64,000 nucleotides of DNA, taken from the NCBI GenBank assembly GCA_039810245.1, contig JBDHWQ010000023.1:1-64000 (forward strand), given 5' to 3'. Position 1 is the first letter of the stretch. Each line of letters opens with the position of its first letter. The position numbers and the translations under genes are program-made. This document shows, piece by piece, positions 8,336-16,824 of this stretch. The notes under the pieces were generated by a model. That model was given only the letters and a program-made list of their open reading frames with translations. It was not told the origin of the DNA and searched no databases. Source of the stretch: CALDSL01 sp039810245 (GTDB taxonomy: Bacteria > Chloroflexota > Anaerolineae > Anaerolineales > Anaerolineaceae).

Positions 8336-9142
8336 CTAATCGTCTTCATGGTCATCATGATCTTCAGGTTCGCTCCAATGGTGGCTGCTTTCGCTGCTTG
8401 ACGTGTCACTCTGCGCTGACACCTGCCGGACAGCGCTTTGAACATTCTTCTGCACAAAGATGATCTGGCCGGTCATGTCCAGGTAAGCCATCAACCCGTC
8501 CTTAAAGATGATCCGGTACAGCGGTGCGCCCCGAAATGTAATTTGATCCACCTGAAGGATGTCTTTTTCCTTTAGATATTCCGCCGCAACCTGCGCGGCT
8601 TTGTCCGCGCTGATTTGCTGCGGAATCGTGCCATTAAACAAAACTTCAGCGCTTTGGGCATCAACGTACACGGAGCCATTGTCGAATACGATTTCATATG
8701 CAGCCTTTCCCTGGAAATTGACCAGATCGGGCTTTTTCAGCGCTACCTTGCCAGGATCTACAGCCCTGTGCGCAATTTCATTCGCCTGGTCCGCGGAGAT
8801 GGCTGTGCTTGCGTCAGTTTGGGCTGCCCCCTGCTGACCTTGGAGTTGCGTTATATGCTTTTGCATCGCCTGCAAATCGGTATTCGCTTTCTCGATCTGC
8901 TGGTTGGCTTGCTGGAGCATTTGTTGATATTCAGCTTCACGCTGCTGGTACAGTAGAACTGCTTGCGCGGGGTCCATCTGGCTGACTGGCTGCGCCGCTG
9001 CTGCCAGCGCGGCAGAGTCTTGAGCGGCGGCTGGCTGGCTGACATTCTTGTTCATCAGGACGGTGGCAGTGATTCCGCCGATCACGATCAGAATCAACGC
9101 TGTGATGAAAACCGATAGCATGGTGACCTTAGACAGTTTCAT
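8336..9142 (-). CDS. Membrane-anchored protein with two PepSY-like domains
   Basis: The 268-aa product has an N-terminal membrane anchor (about 9-31), an Ala/Gln-rich coiled-coil (about 60-105), and two PepSY-like units: ISADQANEIAHRAV...YEIVFDNGSVYVDAQSAEV and ISADKAAQVAAEYL...YRIIFKDGLMAYLDMTGQI. The tail is acidic and His-rich (SSHHWSEPEDHDDHEDD), which could bind metal. PepSY domains occur in extracytoplasmic redox and protease-inhibitor proteins. AGGAG lies 8 nt before the ATG. It is the first gene of the four-gene operon, facing the sigma-factor gene. Confidence 0.85.
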   Translation of the reverse strand: MKLSKVTMLSVFITALILIVIGGITATVLMNKNVSQPAAAQDSAALAAAAQPVSQMDPAQAVLLYQQREAEYQQMLQQANQQIEKANTDLQAMQKHITQLQGQQGAAQTDASTAISADQANEIAHRAVDPGKVALKKPDLVNFQGKAAYEIVFDNGSVYVDAQSAEVLFNGTIPQQISADKAAQVAAEYLKEKDILQVDQITFRGAPLYRIIFKDGLMAYLDMTGQIIFVQKNVQSAVRQVSAQSDTSSSESSHHWSEPEDHDDHEDD

Positions 9143-9623
9143 TTTTTAGCTCCTTGGAATACCGGTGGTGGTTTGGTGCTAAGAAGGACCCCAATACACA
9201 CCAAAGGTTATTTCGGTTAATTCATACTGATTTAGTTGGATATATTGCGGAAAAGTTACGGTAGTTTATAATATTGGGCGCTGGCCCATAGCAAACCTAT
9301 GGCTTTCCCAGGCTATGCAGAGTATTGCGTGGAGACCGTACCTGCAATACACTTGTCGAGATGAAGGATTGGTCCGCCGCTTTTTCTTAAGGCATGGCGC
9401 ACAATGAGCCCTATTATGGGGATTTGAATTTGAAAGCGCCGGCCTGGTAGCCCTGACGCCCTGCTTCCGGGGTTAAGTATGCCTGCCAGATCTGTCAGCA
9501 GCACTGCGCCGCGGCAGGGCACTGGATGCTTTTTAACAAAACACGCGTAACTTTTCCGTCCTTCCCGCAACCTGATAAATAGATACGTTTTATCGGACTT
9601 TTACCAGGCCCAGGGCGGCAAGC
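9143..9623. promoter_or_regulatory. Divergent control region between redox operon and ECF sigma operon
   Basis: This 481-bp region holds no convincing gene. A TATAAT at 9267-9272 on the plus strand, with TTGCGG 16 bp upstream, could drive the sigma gene. The part nearest the PepSY gene is AT-rich. A minus-strand open frame at 9313-9570 has no ribosome binding site or recognisable content. Confidence 0.4.
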
Positions 9624-10247
9624 ATGCGCAATCAGCTATCCCCGGTCAGTTGTACAGGAGTAGTCAGTATTCAGATTAATCCGGCCAAAGATATCCTTAC
9701 GGATGCCTCCGATCGCCTGCTCGAACGCGCGCTTTCGCTGGACACGCAGGCTTTGGCGCGTCTCCACGACCGGTGCTACCCGGTCGTGTATCGTTACGTG
9801 CGCTACCGGTTAGAGGATGAACAGCTGGTCGAAGATATCAGCTCCGAGGTCTTTTTGCGCCTGTTGGATCATATCCACCGTCACAAAGGTGAAATTCGCG
9901 ACCTGCGCGCCTGGCTGTTGGGCACCGCCTCCAACCTGATCAACGAGCACCTGCGCCAGAAATATCGCAGGCGAACAGAAAACCTGACCGATCATGAGAC
10001 CTTATCCAGTAATGAAGATGTCCATCACGCAGCCGAACAATCGGACCGCCGTAAGGCTGTCCGTCAGGCTATGCACCACTTGACGAACGAGCAGCAACAC
10101 GTCCTGGCGTTGCGTTTCAGCCAGGATCTCTCCATCGAGGAAACGGCGCGTTTGATGAATAAGACCACCGGAGCGGTGAAAGTCTTGCAGTTCCGCGCAT
10201 TGGCCGCCATCCGAAAAATAATTAACCGCTACGAGGGGGAAGAATGA
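9624..10247 (+). CDS. ECF-type RNA polymerase sigma factor
   Basis: The 207-aa product has region 2 (LARLHDRCYPVVYRYVRYRL, then EDISSEVFLRLLDHI and the RAWLLGTASNLINEHLR segment) and region 4 (LTNEQQHVLALRFSQDLSIEETARLM...GAVKVLQFRALAAIRK). This is a group 4 sigma-70 factor that would redirect RNA polymerase to stress or envelope promoters. Its stop overlaps the start of the next gene by ATGA. The partner therefore is probably its membrane-bound modulator. It faces the PepSY/ApbE operon, a plausible target. Confidence 0.93.
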   Translation: MRNQLSPVSCTGVVSIQINPAKDILTDASDRLLERALSLDTQALARLHDRCYPVVYRYVRYRLEDEQLVEDISSEVFLRLLDHIHRHKGEIRDLRAWLLGTASNLINEHLRQKYRRRTENLTDHETLSSNEDVHHAAEQSDRRKAVRQAMHHLTNEQQHVLALRFSQDLSIEETARLMNKTTGAVKVLQFRALAAIRKIINRYEGEE

Positions 10248-11419
10248 GACAGCCGGACCTGGCCGGTATGTTGGAGATATGCATCAGGCGTATTCGGATG
10301 GGCAGTTCCATCGATGAAGCGCTGGCAGATTTTCCCGAGCAGGCTGCGGAACTGCGCCGCCTGCTGCAAATCAGCATGTCTTCCATGCTTCAGCCCGGAG
10401 AACTTCACCCGCTCACTTCCGCCCAGGTGGAAAGCCGGCGCCAGTTCCTCGACCAGGCCGCGCAACTCAAACAGCGCCGGGTGGAAGCGGCGTTATGGAG
10501 CGTTCTTTCCCTGGTCTGGCGCAACCTTAGCTCGGTTGTCTTTGCCGCCGCCGTCTTCTTGTTAGCGTTTGTGGCGCTGGGCTCGGCCAGAGCCTTGCCT
10601 GGCGACAGGCTGTACTCGGTCAAACTGGCTGCTGAGCAGTTGCAGATCGACCTCGCAGCGGACCCCACATTCCGCGCGCAGCAACAAACGAACTTCGCAG
10701 CCCGCCGGGTAGAAGAAGTAAAACAGATGATCCAGATGAGGCGCAGCGGGGCGGTCACTTTCAGTGGGTTCTTACTCAGCACTGAGCCACAGACAGGCTG
10801 GCAGGTGGCCGGAGTTCCCCTAAGGCTCAGCGCCGATCAGACGCAACAGACCCAGGCCCTCTCCGGCGTGAATGTTGAAGTCAAAGGTTGGTTGGACAGC
10901 GACGGGCAGGTACAGGTGGAAACGCTACGCCCCCTGCTGGAGAATTTGCAAGGTACACTCACCAACCTGTCGCCCGATCGCTGGGTGGTCAGCGGCCAGA
11001 CGGTCCGGATTAGCCAGATCACGCGCATCAATGGCGTGCCGCACCTGGGCAGCCAGGTGCAGGCTCAGGTTGCTCGGCTGGCAAATAGCGACCAGCTTCT
11101 GGCTATAAGCGTCAGTTTGAGTGGTGGCACACAGATATCTCCTACCCGTACGGCTACTCCCACATCGACAGATACCGCTAAGCCAACGCCAACTGAGGGA
11201 AACACGGTAACCCCGCAGCCCAAAAAGGAAACACCGGTTGCTCCCCAGGTTGAACCCACCGTCGAGCAGGAGAAATCCGAGCATGAAACACCTGAGCCCT
11301 CTGATGAAGAGCACGAAAAAGAATCTCAGGATGCTACCAAACACAATGAGACCGCTAATCCTGAAGAAACCAATCACCCCGCCAGTGAAAGTACCGCCAG
11401 TCACCCGGAGGACGATTAG
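10244..11419 (+). CDS. DUF5667/DUF5666-like membrane protein, probable sigma-factor modulator
   Basis: The 391-aa product has a cytoplasmic N-terminal helix region (about 1-80), one transmembrane segment (about 95-115, SSVVFAAAVFLLAFVALG), then a DUF5667-like stretch (LPGDRLYSVKLAAEQLQIDL), a DUF5666-like beta domain (FSGFLLSTEPQTGWQVAG...EVKGWLDSDGQVQVETL), and a Thr/Pro- then Glu/His-rich low-complexity tail. This topology is common for proteins encoded right after ECF sigma genes in Chloroflexota and suggests an anti-sigma-like sensor. The ATGA overlap with the sigma gene supports coupling. Confidence 0.85.
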   Translation: MRQPDLAGMLEICIRRIRMGSSIDEALADFPEQAAELRRLLQISMSSMLQPGELHPLTSAQVESRRQFLDQAAQLKQRRVEAALWSVLSLVWRNLSSVVFAAAVFLLAFVALGSARALPGDRLYSVKLAAEQLQIDLAADPTFRAQQQTNFAARRVEEVKQMIQMRRSGAVTFSGFLLSTEPQTGWQVAGVPLRLSADQTQQTQALSGVNVEVKGWLDSDGQVQVETLRPLLENLQGTLTNLSPDRWVVSGQTVRISQITRINGVPHLGSQVQAQVARLANSDQLLAISVSLSGGTQISPTRTATPTSTDTAKPTPTEGNTVTPQPKKETPVAPQVEPTVEQEKSEHETPEPSDEEHEKESQDATKHNETANPEETNHPASESTASHPEDD

Positions 11420-11435
11420 CTCCTGCTGTATGAAT

Positions 11436-11465
11436 AGAGCATCTTCTTGTTCAAGAAGATGCTCT
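11436..11465. terminator. Terminator hairpin between convergent genes
   Basis: A perfect 13-bp stem, AGAGCATCTTCTT / AAGAAGATGCTCT, with a 4-nt loop lies between the sigma operon and the large lipoprotein gene. Flanking T/A tracts are short; it may serve both strands. Confidence 0.75.
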
Positions 11466-11505
11466 TTGATTTCTGAATTGCGCGAGTGCGGGATGTCGAG
11501 AGGTG

Positions 11506-13461
11506 TTACTGCGGAGTGTGCGCCAGTACCATGAAAGTTGTCATTACTGCCTCACCATTTCCGATGGACATGCGATTGCCTTCAAAGATGGCCTCGGCGA
11601 ATAACTCGCGACCAACATACTCCCAATCCTTAACCTGAAAAACGGATCCCTGCACCATGTCTTGGTGCAGAAAGTAGAAGAGCGGCGCCCAACTGAGGGT
11701 GACGGGAACGCTGCCGGTGGGGCAGGTGTAGACCATTTCCTCAAAAGGCGCATCCGGCCAGAGGGCGACCGTCACTTCCATTCGTTCCTGGTAGATGTTC
11801 AAGTTTCCATCCGTAACCCGCAAGGTTCCATCCGGATAATTCAGGGTGCGCGGGCAGGGCGTATCACCCCCTTCGACCGTGTATTCCAGGTGGCGCAAGG
11901 GTTGCTGATCAGCCTGCACCAGGCTGCCGTTTGCGGTGAAGCGCACTTTGATCCCTTCTGATTTGAGATGGACTGTGTAGCTCAACTGTTGTGTTCGTAC
12001 TTCTACCCGAGAGTCAAAATCCATCTCAAAACTCAGGCAGCGTTGCGAATCCGTCTGCATGCGGCCCAAATAATCTGACCCCATCACGGCTCGAAAATCA
12101 GCGTCCTGGTTGGCCAGCACAGCCATGTTGTACCAGTACATCACATTGTAGACATAGGCAGCCCTGGTGTCCGGCTGCGCCGCGCTGACGCACCGGTTCA
12201 CCGCCTGGTTGAATTTGTGCCGGTAATAATCTGCCACGCTTTGCGGGTATTGGGCTACCGCATCGGACACTGCCTGGACGTGCGGGTCAACCGGATCGGC
12301 GGCATAATACTGGGCGATGGCTTTTGAAATTGCATCTGCGCGTGGGTCAACCGGTATCATGCCGTACTGAGCAACTGCGTCGGCAATCGCCTGCGCGCGT
12401 GGATCCAGCGCCTCAACCGCCTGGCCATACTGGGCGACTGCTTTTGATATCGCATCGGCGCGCGGGTCTGGGGGCACGGCCACCTGGCCGTCGCCGGCTA
12501 GCGGCAGTGTGACCTGTGTTCCGGTCACCGCATACGCGATGTTTTCCCCCGTTTCTACCATCGCGCTTCCTTTGCTCATGGCAACGGTCATCTCAGCCCC
12601 GGGGACGGCCTGAACAAACGCGGTTGATCCCAGGTGGAAGGCCGCGGAATTGATGCTCAGGCTGGCCACCTCTCCCCCTGCCTGGGTGGAGATCAGCAGC
12701 CCGTTTAAGGGTTCAGCCTGGCCGGCCGGGTTGGGTTGGCTGGAAAAGCGCAGCCGCTGCAAGGGGTCTACCCGGCCCACTGGAAGCAGATCGCCTGCCT
12801 GCACCTTGGTTTCCCTGGCCGGGGGCGGTGCGGGTGTTGCACCAAAACCGGGGACTCCGGGCATGGACAGCGCGAATGGGTTCACTCCGGCCAGGTCCGC
12901 CTGGGTTTCTGCTGGCGCGGAAGGACTGGCTGTTGCATTGTCCGTTGGCAAACCATGGGGGAGAATGGTTGGGATGAATAACGCATCTGAAATATCCACG
13001 TCCAAATTGCTGATTTGCGCATTTCCCATCAGGACCAGGTTGGCACTCTGCCCTGGTTCCAAATCTGCCTGCAGGCGTACCAGGGCCAGGCTCCATTCAC
13101 CGGGCTGGCTTTCTACTTCTAATCCATCTATCCCGGCCAGGTCAATTAAATCACCTGGTTGACGAAACTCGCCTGCCGGTTCACCGGTCAGCGTAGTCGC
13201 CCGCACCTTTCCGGCGCCATAACACGCCTGGTCAATACCTGTATTGGCGCAAACCAGCAGCATGGACTGGAAGACGGCTGCAAAACCTGGGATTTCGCTG
13301 TGATCTTCGGAAACCGGCGTGTCAGCCGCCTGGCCGGGCTCTGCCTGCCTGGTTGAGGTGGCGGGAGCAGTTGCGTTCGGCTGGCAGGCAGCCAGGATCA
13401 GGCAAAACAAAACCAGGCCCATACCCAAGCGGCCCGCCAGGTAGGTGAGATATACCCTCAT
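11506..13461 (-). CDS. Large lipoprotein with internal repeats, FecR-like
   Basis: The 651-aa product has a signal peptide with lipobox LAAC. The middle has segments such as LLISTQAGGEVASLSIN and ENIAYAVTGTQVTLPLAGDGQVAVPP that resemble FecR-type surface domains. Between roughly residues 330 and 410 a unit of about 20 residues is repeated four times (DPRADAISKAVAQYG and variants). A C-terminal beta-rich domain of about 200 residues contains several Cys. A clear AAGGAG lies 6 nt upstream of the ATG. It is divergent from the leaderless lipoprotein gene at 13701. Function unknown; a surface or envelope scaffold role is a guess. Confidence 0.8.
   Translation of the reverse strand: MRVYLTYLAGRLGMGLVLFCLILAACQPNATAPATSTRQAEPGQAADTPVSEDHSEIPGFAAVFQSMLLVCANTGIDQACYGAGKVRATTLTGEPAGEFRQPGDLIDLAGIDGLEVESQPGEWSLALVRLQADLEPGQSANLVLMGNAQISNLDVDISDALFIPTILPHGLPTDNATASPSAPAETQADLAGVNPFALSMPGVPGFGATPAPPPARETKVQAGDLLPVGRVDPLQRLRFSSQPNPAGQAEPLNGLLISTQAGGEVASLSINSAAFHLGSTAFVQAVPGAEMTVAMSKGSAMVETGENIAYAVTGTQVTLPLAGDGQVAVPPDPRADAISKAVAQYGQAVEALDPRAQAIADAVAQYGMIPVDPRADAISKAIAQYYAADPVDPHVQAVSDAVAQYPQSVADYYRHKFNQAVNRCVSAAQPDTRAAYVYNVMYWYNMAVLANQDADFRAVMGSDYLGRMQTDSQRCLSFEMDFDSRVEVRTQQLSYTVHLKSEGIKVRFTANGSLVQADQQPLRHLEYTVEGGDTPCPRTLNYPDGTLRVTDGNLNIYQERMEVTVALWPDAPFEEMVYTCPTGSVPVTLSWAPLFYFLHQDMVQGSVFQVKDWEYVGRELFAEAIFEGNRMSIGNGEAVMTTFMVLAHTPQ
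12232..12468 (-). repeat. Four tandem ~20-residue coding repeats
   Basis: Each unit fits DPxxxAIxxAxAQY with variable spacer residues: DPRADAISKAVAQYG, DPRAQAIADAVAQYG, DPRADAISKAIAQYY, DPHVQAVSDAVAQYP. The units have diverged in DNA sequence, so they are old or under protein-level selection. Confidence 0.8.
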
Positions 13462-13687
13462 CTATCGCTCCTTAATAATGTTAATAATATTTCGGGCAGG
13501 TTTGTACTGAATTTCCCCAGACCTATTATACGGAAACCGGCCGCGCTGCGGGGTCTATTATTGCTATAAAAATGATACAAATGATGGACAATTACTCATT
13601 CCAGCCAGGGTTGGCATAGATTAGCGTAGATACCTGTCGTATCACCTTCAATAGCAATAGATTATATTATTTTTGATCTAATAACAC

Positions 13688-13693
13688 TATAAT
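13688..13693 (+). promoter_or_regulatory. -10 box placed for a leaderless transcript
   Basis: TATAAT ends 7 nt before the ATG of the next lipoprotein gene, and no Shine-Dalgarno sequence is present. Transcription would start at the ATG. Confidence 0.6.
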
Positions 13694-13700
13694 TCCCATT

Positions 13701-14852
13701 ATGTTCGGCAAAGCGTTGATACCCATTCTCTTGTGTGCATTGCTGCTCCAGGCGTGCGCTGTTCACCCCGCGCCAACCACGCAGCCTGGGCCCACTGCGC
13801 CGCCTGAACCCACGCTGGTGGTTTCAGTGCAGGTCGTAATTGCGCCGACCGCCACAGAATCACGGCCAACATCCATCCCAACCCCACAGCCAACCGCGAC
13901 CGCGCAGCCGACATTGGGACCAACGGCTACCGTTTGGCCGCCGGTGTTTGATCTTTATTCCCTTCAGGACATCCGCAACCTGGATAGCTTTGTGGTGACC
14001 GTGAACGAGAAGAATACGGTAAACGGCCAGCTGACCCAGCTGACCAACACGATTGGATACATCAAAGAGCCTTTTGCGGCATATAACCTCAACCAGTACT
14101 ATAGTGGCACGGACCGCACGTATGTTGTTGGTGGCTGGACGTATACATCCACGGGCAGCGGTGATTGGTATATCTCTGCCAGGCCAAGTGATGACGTTTT
14201 TTTGAAAGCGGATAGCCCTGCCGGGAACACAGAAAAACTGGTGGACGCTCAATTCGCCGGCCTTGAGGAATTCCAGGGCATCCCGGCGTACCATTTTGTT
14301 CTCAGCCCGACCACATCTACGCAAGCCAATACCAAAACGCAATTGGAAGGTGATTTCTACCTGGCGCGAGAAGGCAACTATGTGTTGTATTCTCACTGGA
14401 AGGAGACCAGCGGCCAGGACAATTTCCAACAGGTGTATGAGGTAACCGAGACCGTATCCTCGATCAACGAGTTAGGTGAGATCAAGATCCCAGCCGATTT
14501 GGAGCCGATGGTGACCGCGGCGCAACTGCCCGCGGAGATGGGCCTGCCCTTACCGGGGGATAGCGCTCTCTACCAGATGATCCGTTATAAGAATGGAATT
14601 GGCGTTGACCTTTACTATTTTTCCGATCCAAAAGTCAGCAAAGAGCAGTTCCTGGATTACTACCGCCAGATGCCGGAAACGGATGGATGGCATGTGACGC
14701 ACGTCGGGCATGTGAACTTGCACCAGGATGATTGCGAGTTCTCACAAGAATGTGTGATGATTCAGAAAGGGAACACGCAGGTGATCCTGTATTACAACGG
14801 CGTCACCGTCAGGGCAGAATTCGATTGGCCGCATTTATATTCTCCATTGTAG
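13701..14852 (+). CDS. Lipoprotein, function unknown
   Basis: The 383-aa product starts MFGKALIPILLCALLLQAC, a signal peptide with lipobox LLQAC, then a Pro/Thr linker to about residue 70. A mixed beta domain follows (SLQDIRNLDSFVVTVNEKN...), with a segment QFAGLEEFQGIPAYHFVLSP that recalls LolA/LppX-like carriers, and a C-terminal part DLYYFSDPKVSKEQFLDYYR...GNTQVILYYNG. So it could be a lipid- or ligand-binding lipoprotein, but identity is uncertain. It is probably translated from a leaderless mRNA. Confidence 0.8.
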   Translation: MFGKALIPILLCALLLQACAVHPAPTTQPGPTAPPEPTLVVSVQVVIAPTATESRPTSIPTPQPTATAQPTLGPTATVWPPVFDLYSLQDIRNLDSFVVTVNEKNTVNGQLTQLTNTIGYIKEPFAAYNLNQYYSGTDRTYVVGGWTYTSTGSGDWYISARPSDDVFLKADSPAGNTEKLVDAQFAGLEEFQGIPAYHFVLSPTTSTQANTKTQLEGDFYLAREGNYVLYSHWKETSGQDNFQQVYEVTETVSSINELGEIKIPADLEPMVTAAQLPAEMGLPLPGDSALYQMIRYKNGIGVDLYYFSDPKVSKEQFLDYYRQMPETDGWHVTHVGHVNLHQDDCEFSQECVMIQKGNTQVILYYNGVTVRAEFDWPHLYSPL

Positions 14853-14888
14853 ACAAGGCGAGAGCGGCGGAATTGTTTTTCCTTCTGT

Positions 14889-15023
14889 CGAAACCAGGTA
14901 GAAAAACAGATTCTGGAAGCACTTAAAGAAGAGTCTTATGAGCAGTATCAAGCATTCATCAGCGAGCGAGACGCCACAGCATCACGCTTCCGTGAAAGCA
15001 TTCCTTGCTTCAATAGAGGATGA
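14889..15023 (+). other. Small coding-like stretch, overlapping frames, possible remnant
   Basis: One frame reads VEKQILEALKEESYEQYQAF followed by ISERDATASRFRESI and a stop at 15021-15023, with no start codon: it looks like a gene tail. In another frame, ATG 14938 with AAGAAGAG upstream opens a 31-codon ORF (MSSIKHSSASETPQHH...IEDEQT). Only one can be real and I cannot decide; this 200-bp region otherwise shows nothing. Confidence 0.25.
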
Positions 15024-15049
15024 ACAGACATGAACCATCAAATCAGAGT

Positions 15050-15556
15050 TTATCGCGTCCAAAGGAGAAGGCTGGCCAACCAACCGAAGAAGGACAGTCC
15101 CACTCCAAACGCCACATGGTTCATCAGCGTGCGCAGCCTTGCCTGCATCGGATTCGCCGATCTGGACGCCGCGACACCAAATCCAAACGACGGCTGCATG
15201 ATCAAGAATGGCGCCAGCACGGTAACAACGCCGAAAACCAGCGCGGCGGACGGGGTGGGGCGTTCCAGCCAGCGGGTGCCCATGATGGCGATAAACATGC
15301 CGGCAAAGGTAATGCCGATCAGGTAATGCGCCAACCATCCCACCTGGCATTCCGCATTCTTCCGTGGCGAAGCGGCGATGTTGGCATGCCGGAAAACGCC
15401 AGCGGGCATATAGCGGATCCAGCGCCCGACCAGGCAAATGTTGGATGGCGGAATTTTCAGAATCTGTTTGAGCAACAGTCCCCACAGGTCAAAGGTGAGT
15501 GTCGCGCCAATTCCCATCAGGACGGCGCTGAGGATGATAAGAGCAAGCGTGTTCAT
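15050..15556 (-). CDS. DUF2938 membrane protein
   Basis: The 168-aa product has four hydrophobic segments and the diagnostic DUF2938 stretch PPSNICLVGRWIRYMPAG followed by RHANIAASPRKNAECQVGW. AAGGA lies 5 nt before the ATG at 15556. It is the last gene of the locus that begins with the CPBP and LAL regulator genes, 31 nt after the 86-aa protein gene. The biochemical role of DUF2938 is unknown to me. Confidence 0.88.
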   Translation of the reverse strand: MNTLALIILSAVLMGIGATLTFDLWGLLLKQILKIPPSNICLVGRWIRYMPAGVFRHANIAASPRKNAECQVGWLAHYLIGITFAGMFIAIMGTRWLERPTPSAALVFGVVTVLAPFLIMQPSFGFGVAASRSANPMQARLRTLMNHVAFGVGLSFFGWLASLLLWTR

Positions 15557-15587
15557 GGATTCCTTTTTGTTGGCTGAACGATCTGGC

Positions 15588-15848
15588 CTATGTGGGGTCG
15601 TTGTGGCTGCCGGTGATGGCATTGACAGAGATGAGGGTGATCCCCAGGTCGCGGATGCGCCGCAGGATGCCGTGCAGCGCCGCCTGGTCAATCACCGCGC
15701 CGGTGAGAAGCGTGGTGCCGTCGTCTTCCAGGGTGATGCTCAACCCATCAAACCGGTCTGACCACTGGCGGCCCAGATGGCCCTGGATGCGGATCTGGTA
15801 GATCCTGGGTTGGTTTGTGGGGCCATCTGGGCTGCGCGTGTTTGACAT
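15588..15848 (-). CDS. 86-aa conserved small protein, paralogue of 35315-35539
   Basis: The product reads YQIRIQGHLGRQWSDRFDGL, SITLEDDGTTLLTGAVIDQAA and LHGILRRIRDLGITLISVN. The paralogue at 35315 has the same layout: IQTEGHLTERWSEWFDGL, a Gly-rich turn, LAGPICDQAALIGVL and LNLTILAV. It is predicted soluble with an alpha/beta pattern and no catalytic motif. It starts 20 nt after the oxidoreductase gene. In both loci it follows an oxidoreductase in an LAL-regulator module, so it may act with these enzymes. Confidence 0.85.
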   Translation of the reverse strand: MSNTRSPDGPTNQPRIYQIRIQGHLGRQWSDRFDGLSITLEDDGTTLLTGAVIDQAALHGILRRIRDLGITLISVNAITGSHNDPT

Positions 15849-15868
15849 TTTCTTTTTCGCTTTCTTCT

Positions 15869-16780
15869 TTATGCCACCTGGATAACAACATTCCCGGCTT
15901 TGCGCCCCAGGCCAACGTAACGGTGCGCCTCGGGTACCTGTTCCAGCGGGTAGCAGCGGTCGATGACCGCCCGGATCTTGCCGGCTTCGATCAGGTCACG
16001 GACGGTAGACAGTTCTTCGAGGCTCTGCTTGGTGTTGAGTCTGGCAACGCTGACAAACGCCCCGCCCGGCGCCAGCGCTTTTTCGGCCTTATCCTTTGGG
16101 CATTTGCCCACCGCATCGCAGATGGCGTCATACTGCGCTCCGCCAGCCGAAAAATCTTCGCGGGTGTAATCGATCACCCGGTCCGCCCCCAGCGCCTTCA
16201 CCATGCCCAGATTCTCGGTACTGCAAACCGCGGTCACATGCGCACCGAACGCTTTGGCGATCTGCACCGCATAGGTGCCCACGCTGCCGGACGCGCCGTA
16301 AATCAGCACTTTTTGCCCGCGTTGTACCTTGCCTTTGCGCAGCAGACGCAGGGCGGTCGGCGCGCCGATCGGCACCGCGGCGGCTTCTTCATAGGTCATG
16401 TTATGCGGCTTGGGTAGAACCATACTATCTTCCCGCAGGCTCTTATATTCCGCGTGCCCGCCGAAGTTCTGCGCCAGGGTAGATGCAAACACTGCGTCGC
16501 CGACCTTGAAGCGGGTCACGCCCTGGCCGACTGCCACAACCTCACCGGAAAGTTCCATGCCGTAAATTGGGTGTTTGGGTTTGGTGAAACCCAGCGTGAT
16601 CCGCGCGGGGAGCCAGAACGCGGGTGGCACGTCCAGGCTGCGCATGCGCAGATCCCCGGCGCTGATGGTCGTCGCGCGTACTTTCACTAAGATTTCGTTG
16701 TCTTTGGGGGCCGGTGTTTGCACTTCCATGAGCTGAAGTACTTCAGGACCGCCGAACTTGCTTGCTACAATCGCTTTCAT
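15869..16780 (-). CDS. NAD(P)-dependent quinone oxidoreductase-like (MDR family)
   Basis: The 303-aa product is a zinc-independent medium-chain dehydrogenase/reductase: N-terminal GroES-like fold (MKAIVASKFGGPEVLQLMEV, GMELSGEVVAVGQGVTRFKVGD) and a Rossmann domain with VLIYGASGSVGTYAVQIAKA around residues 158-177. Substrates of such enzymes are quinones or enones. GGAAAGG precedes the ATG. It lies between the DUF4386-type membrane proteins and the 86-aa protein in the first LAL module. At about 303 aa it is a little shorter than typical QOR proteins (320-330). Confidence 0.92.
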   Translation of the reverse strand: MKAIVASKFGGPEVLQLMEVQTPAPKDNEILVKVRATTISAGDLRMRSLDVPPAFWLPARITLGFTKPKHPIYGMELSGEVVAVGQGVTRFKVGDAVFASTLAQNFGGHAEYKSLREDSMVLPKPHNMTYEEAAAVPIGAPTALRLLRKGKVQRGQKVLIYGASGSVGTYAVQIAKAFGAHVTAVCSTENLGMVKALGADRVIDYTREDFSAGGAQYDAICDAVGKCPKDKAEKALAPGGAFVSVARLNTKQSLEELSTVRDLIEAGKIRAVIDRCYPLEQVPEAHRYVGLGRKAGNVVIQVA

Positions 16781-16824
16781 TTTGACCTTTCCTTTTTCGC
16801 AAACATCTTTTTCTTATTACAATC

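Noticed and set aside
9313..9570. 85-codon minus-strand ORF in the sigma/redox control region
   Set aside because: No start signal or recognisable content; more likely chance within a regulatory region.
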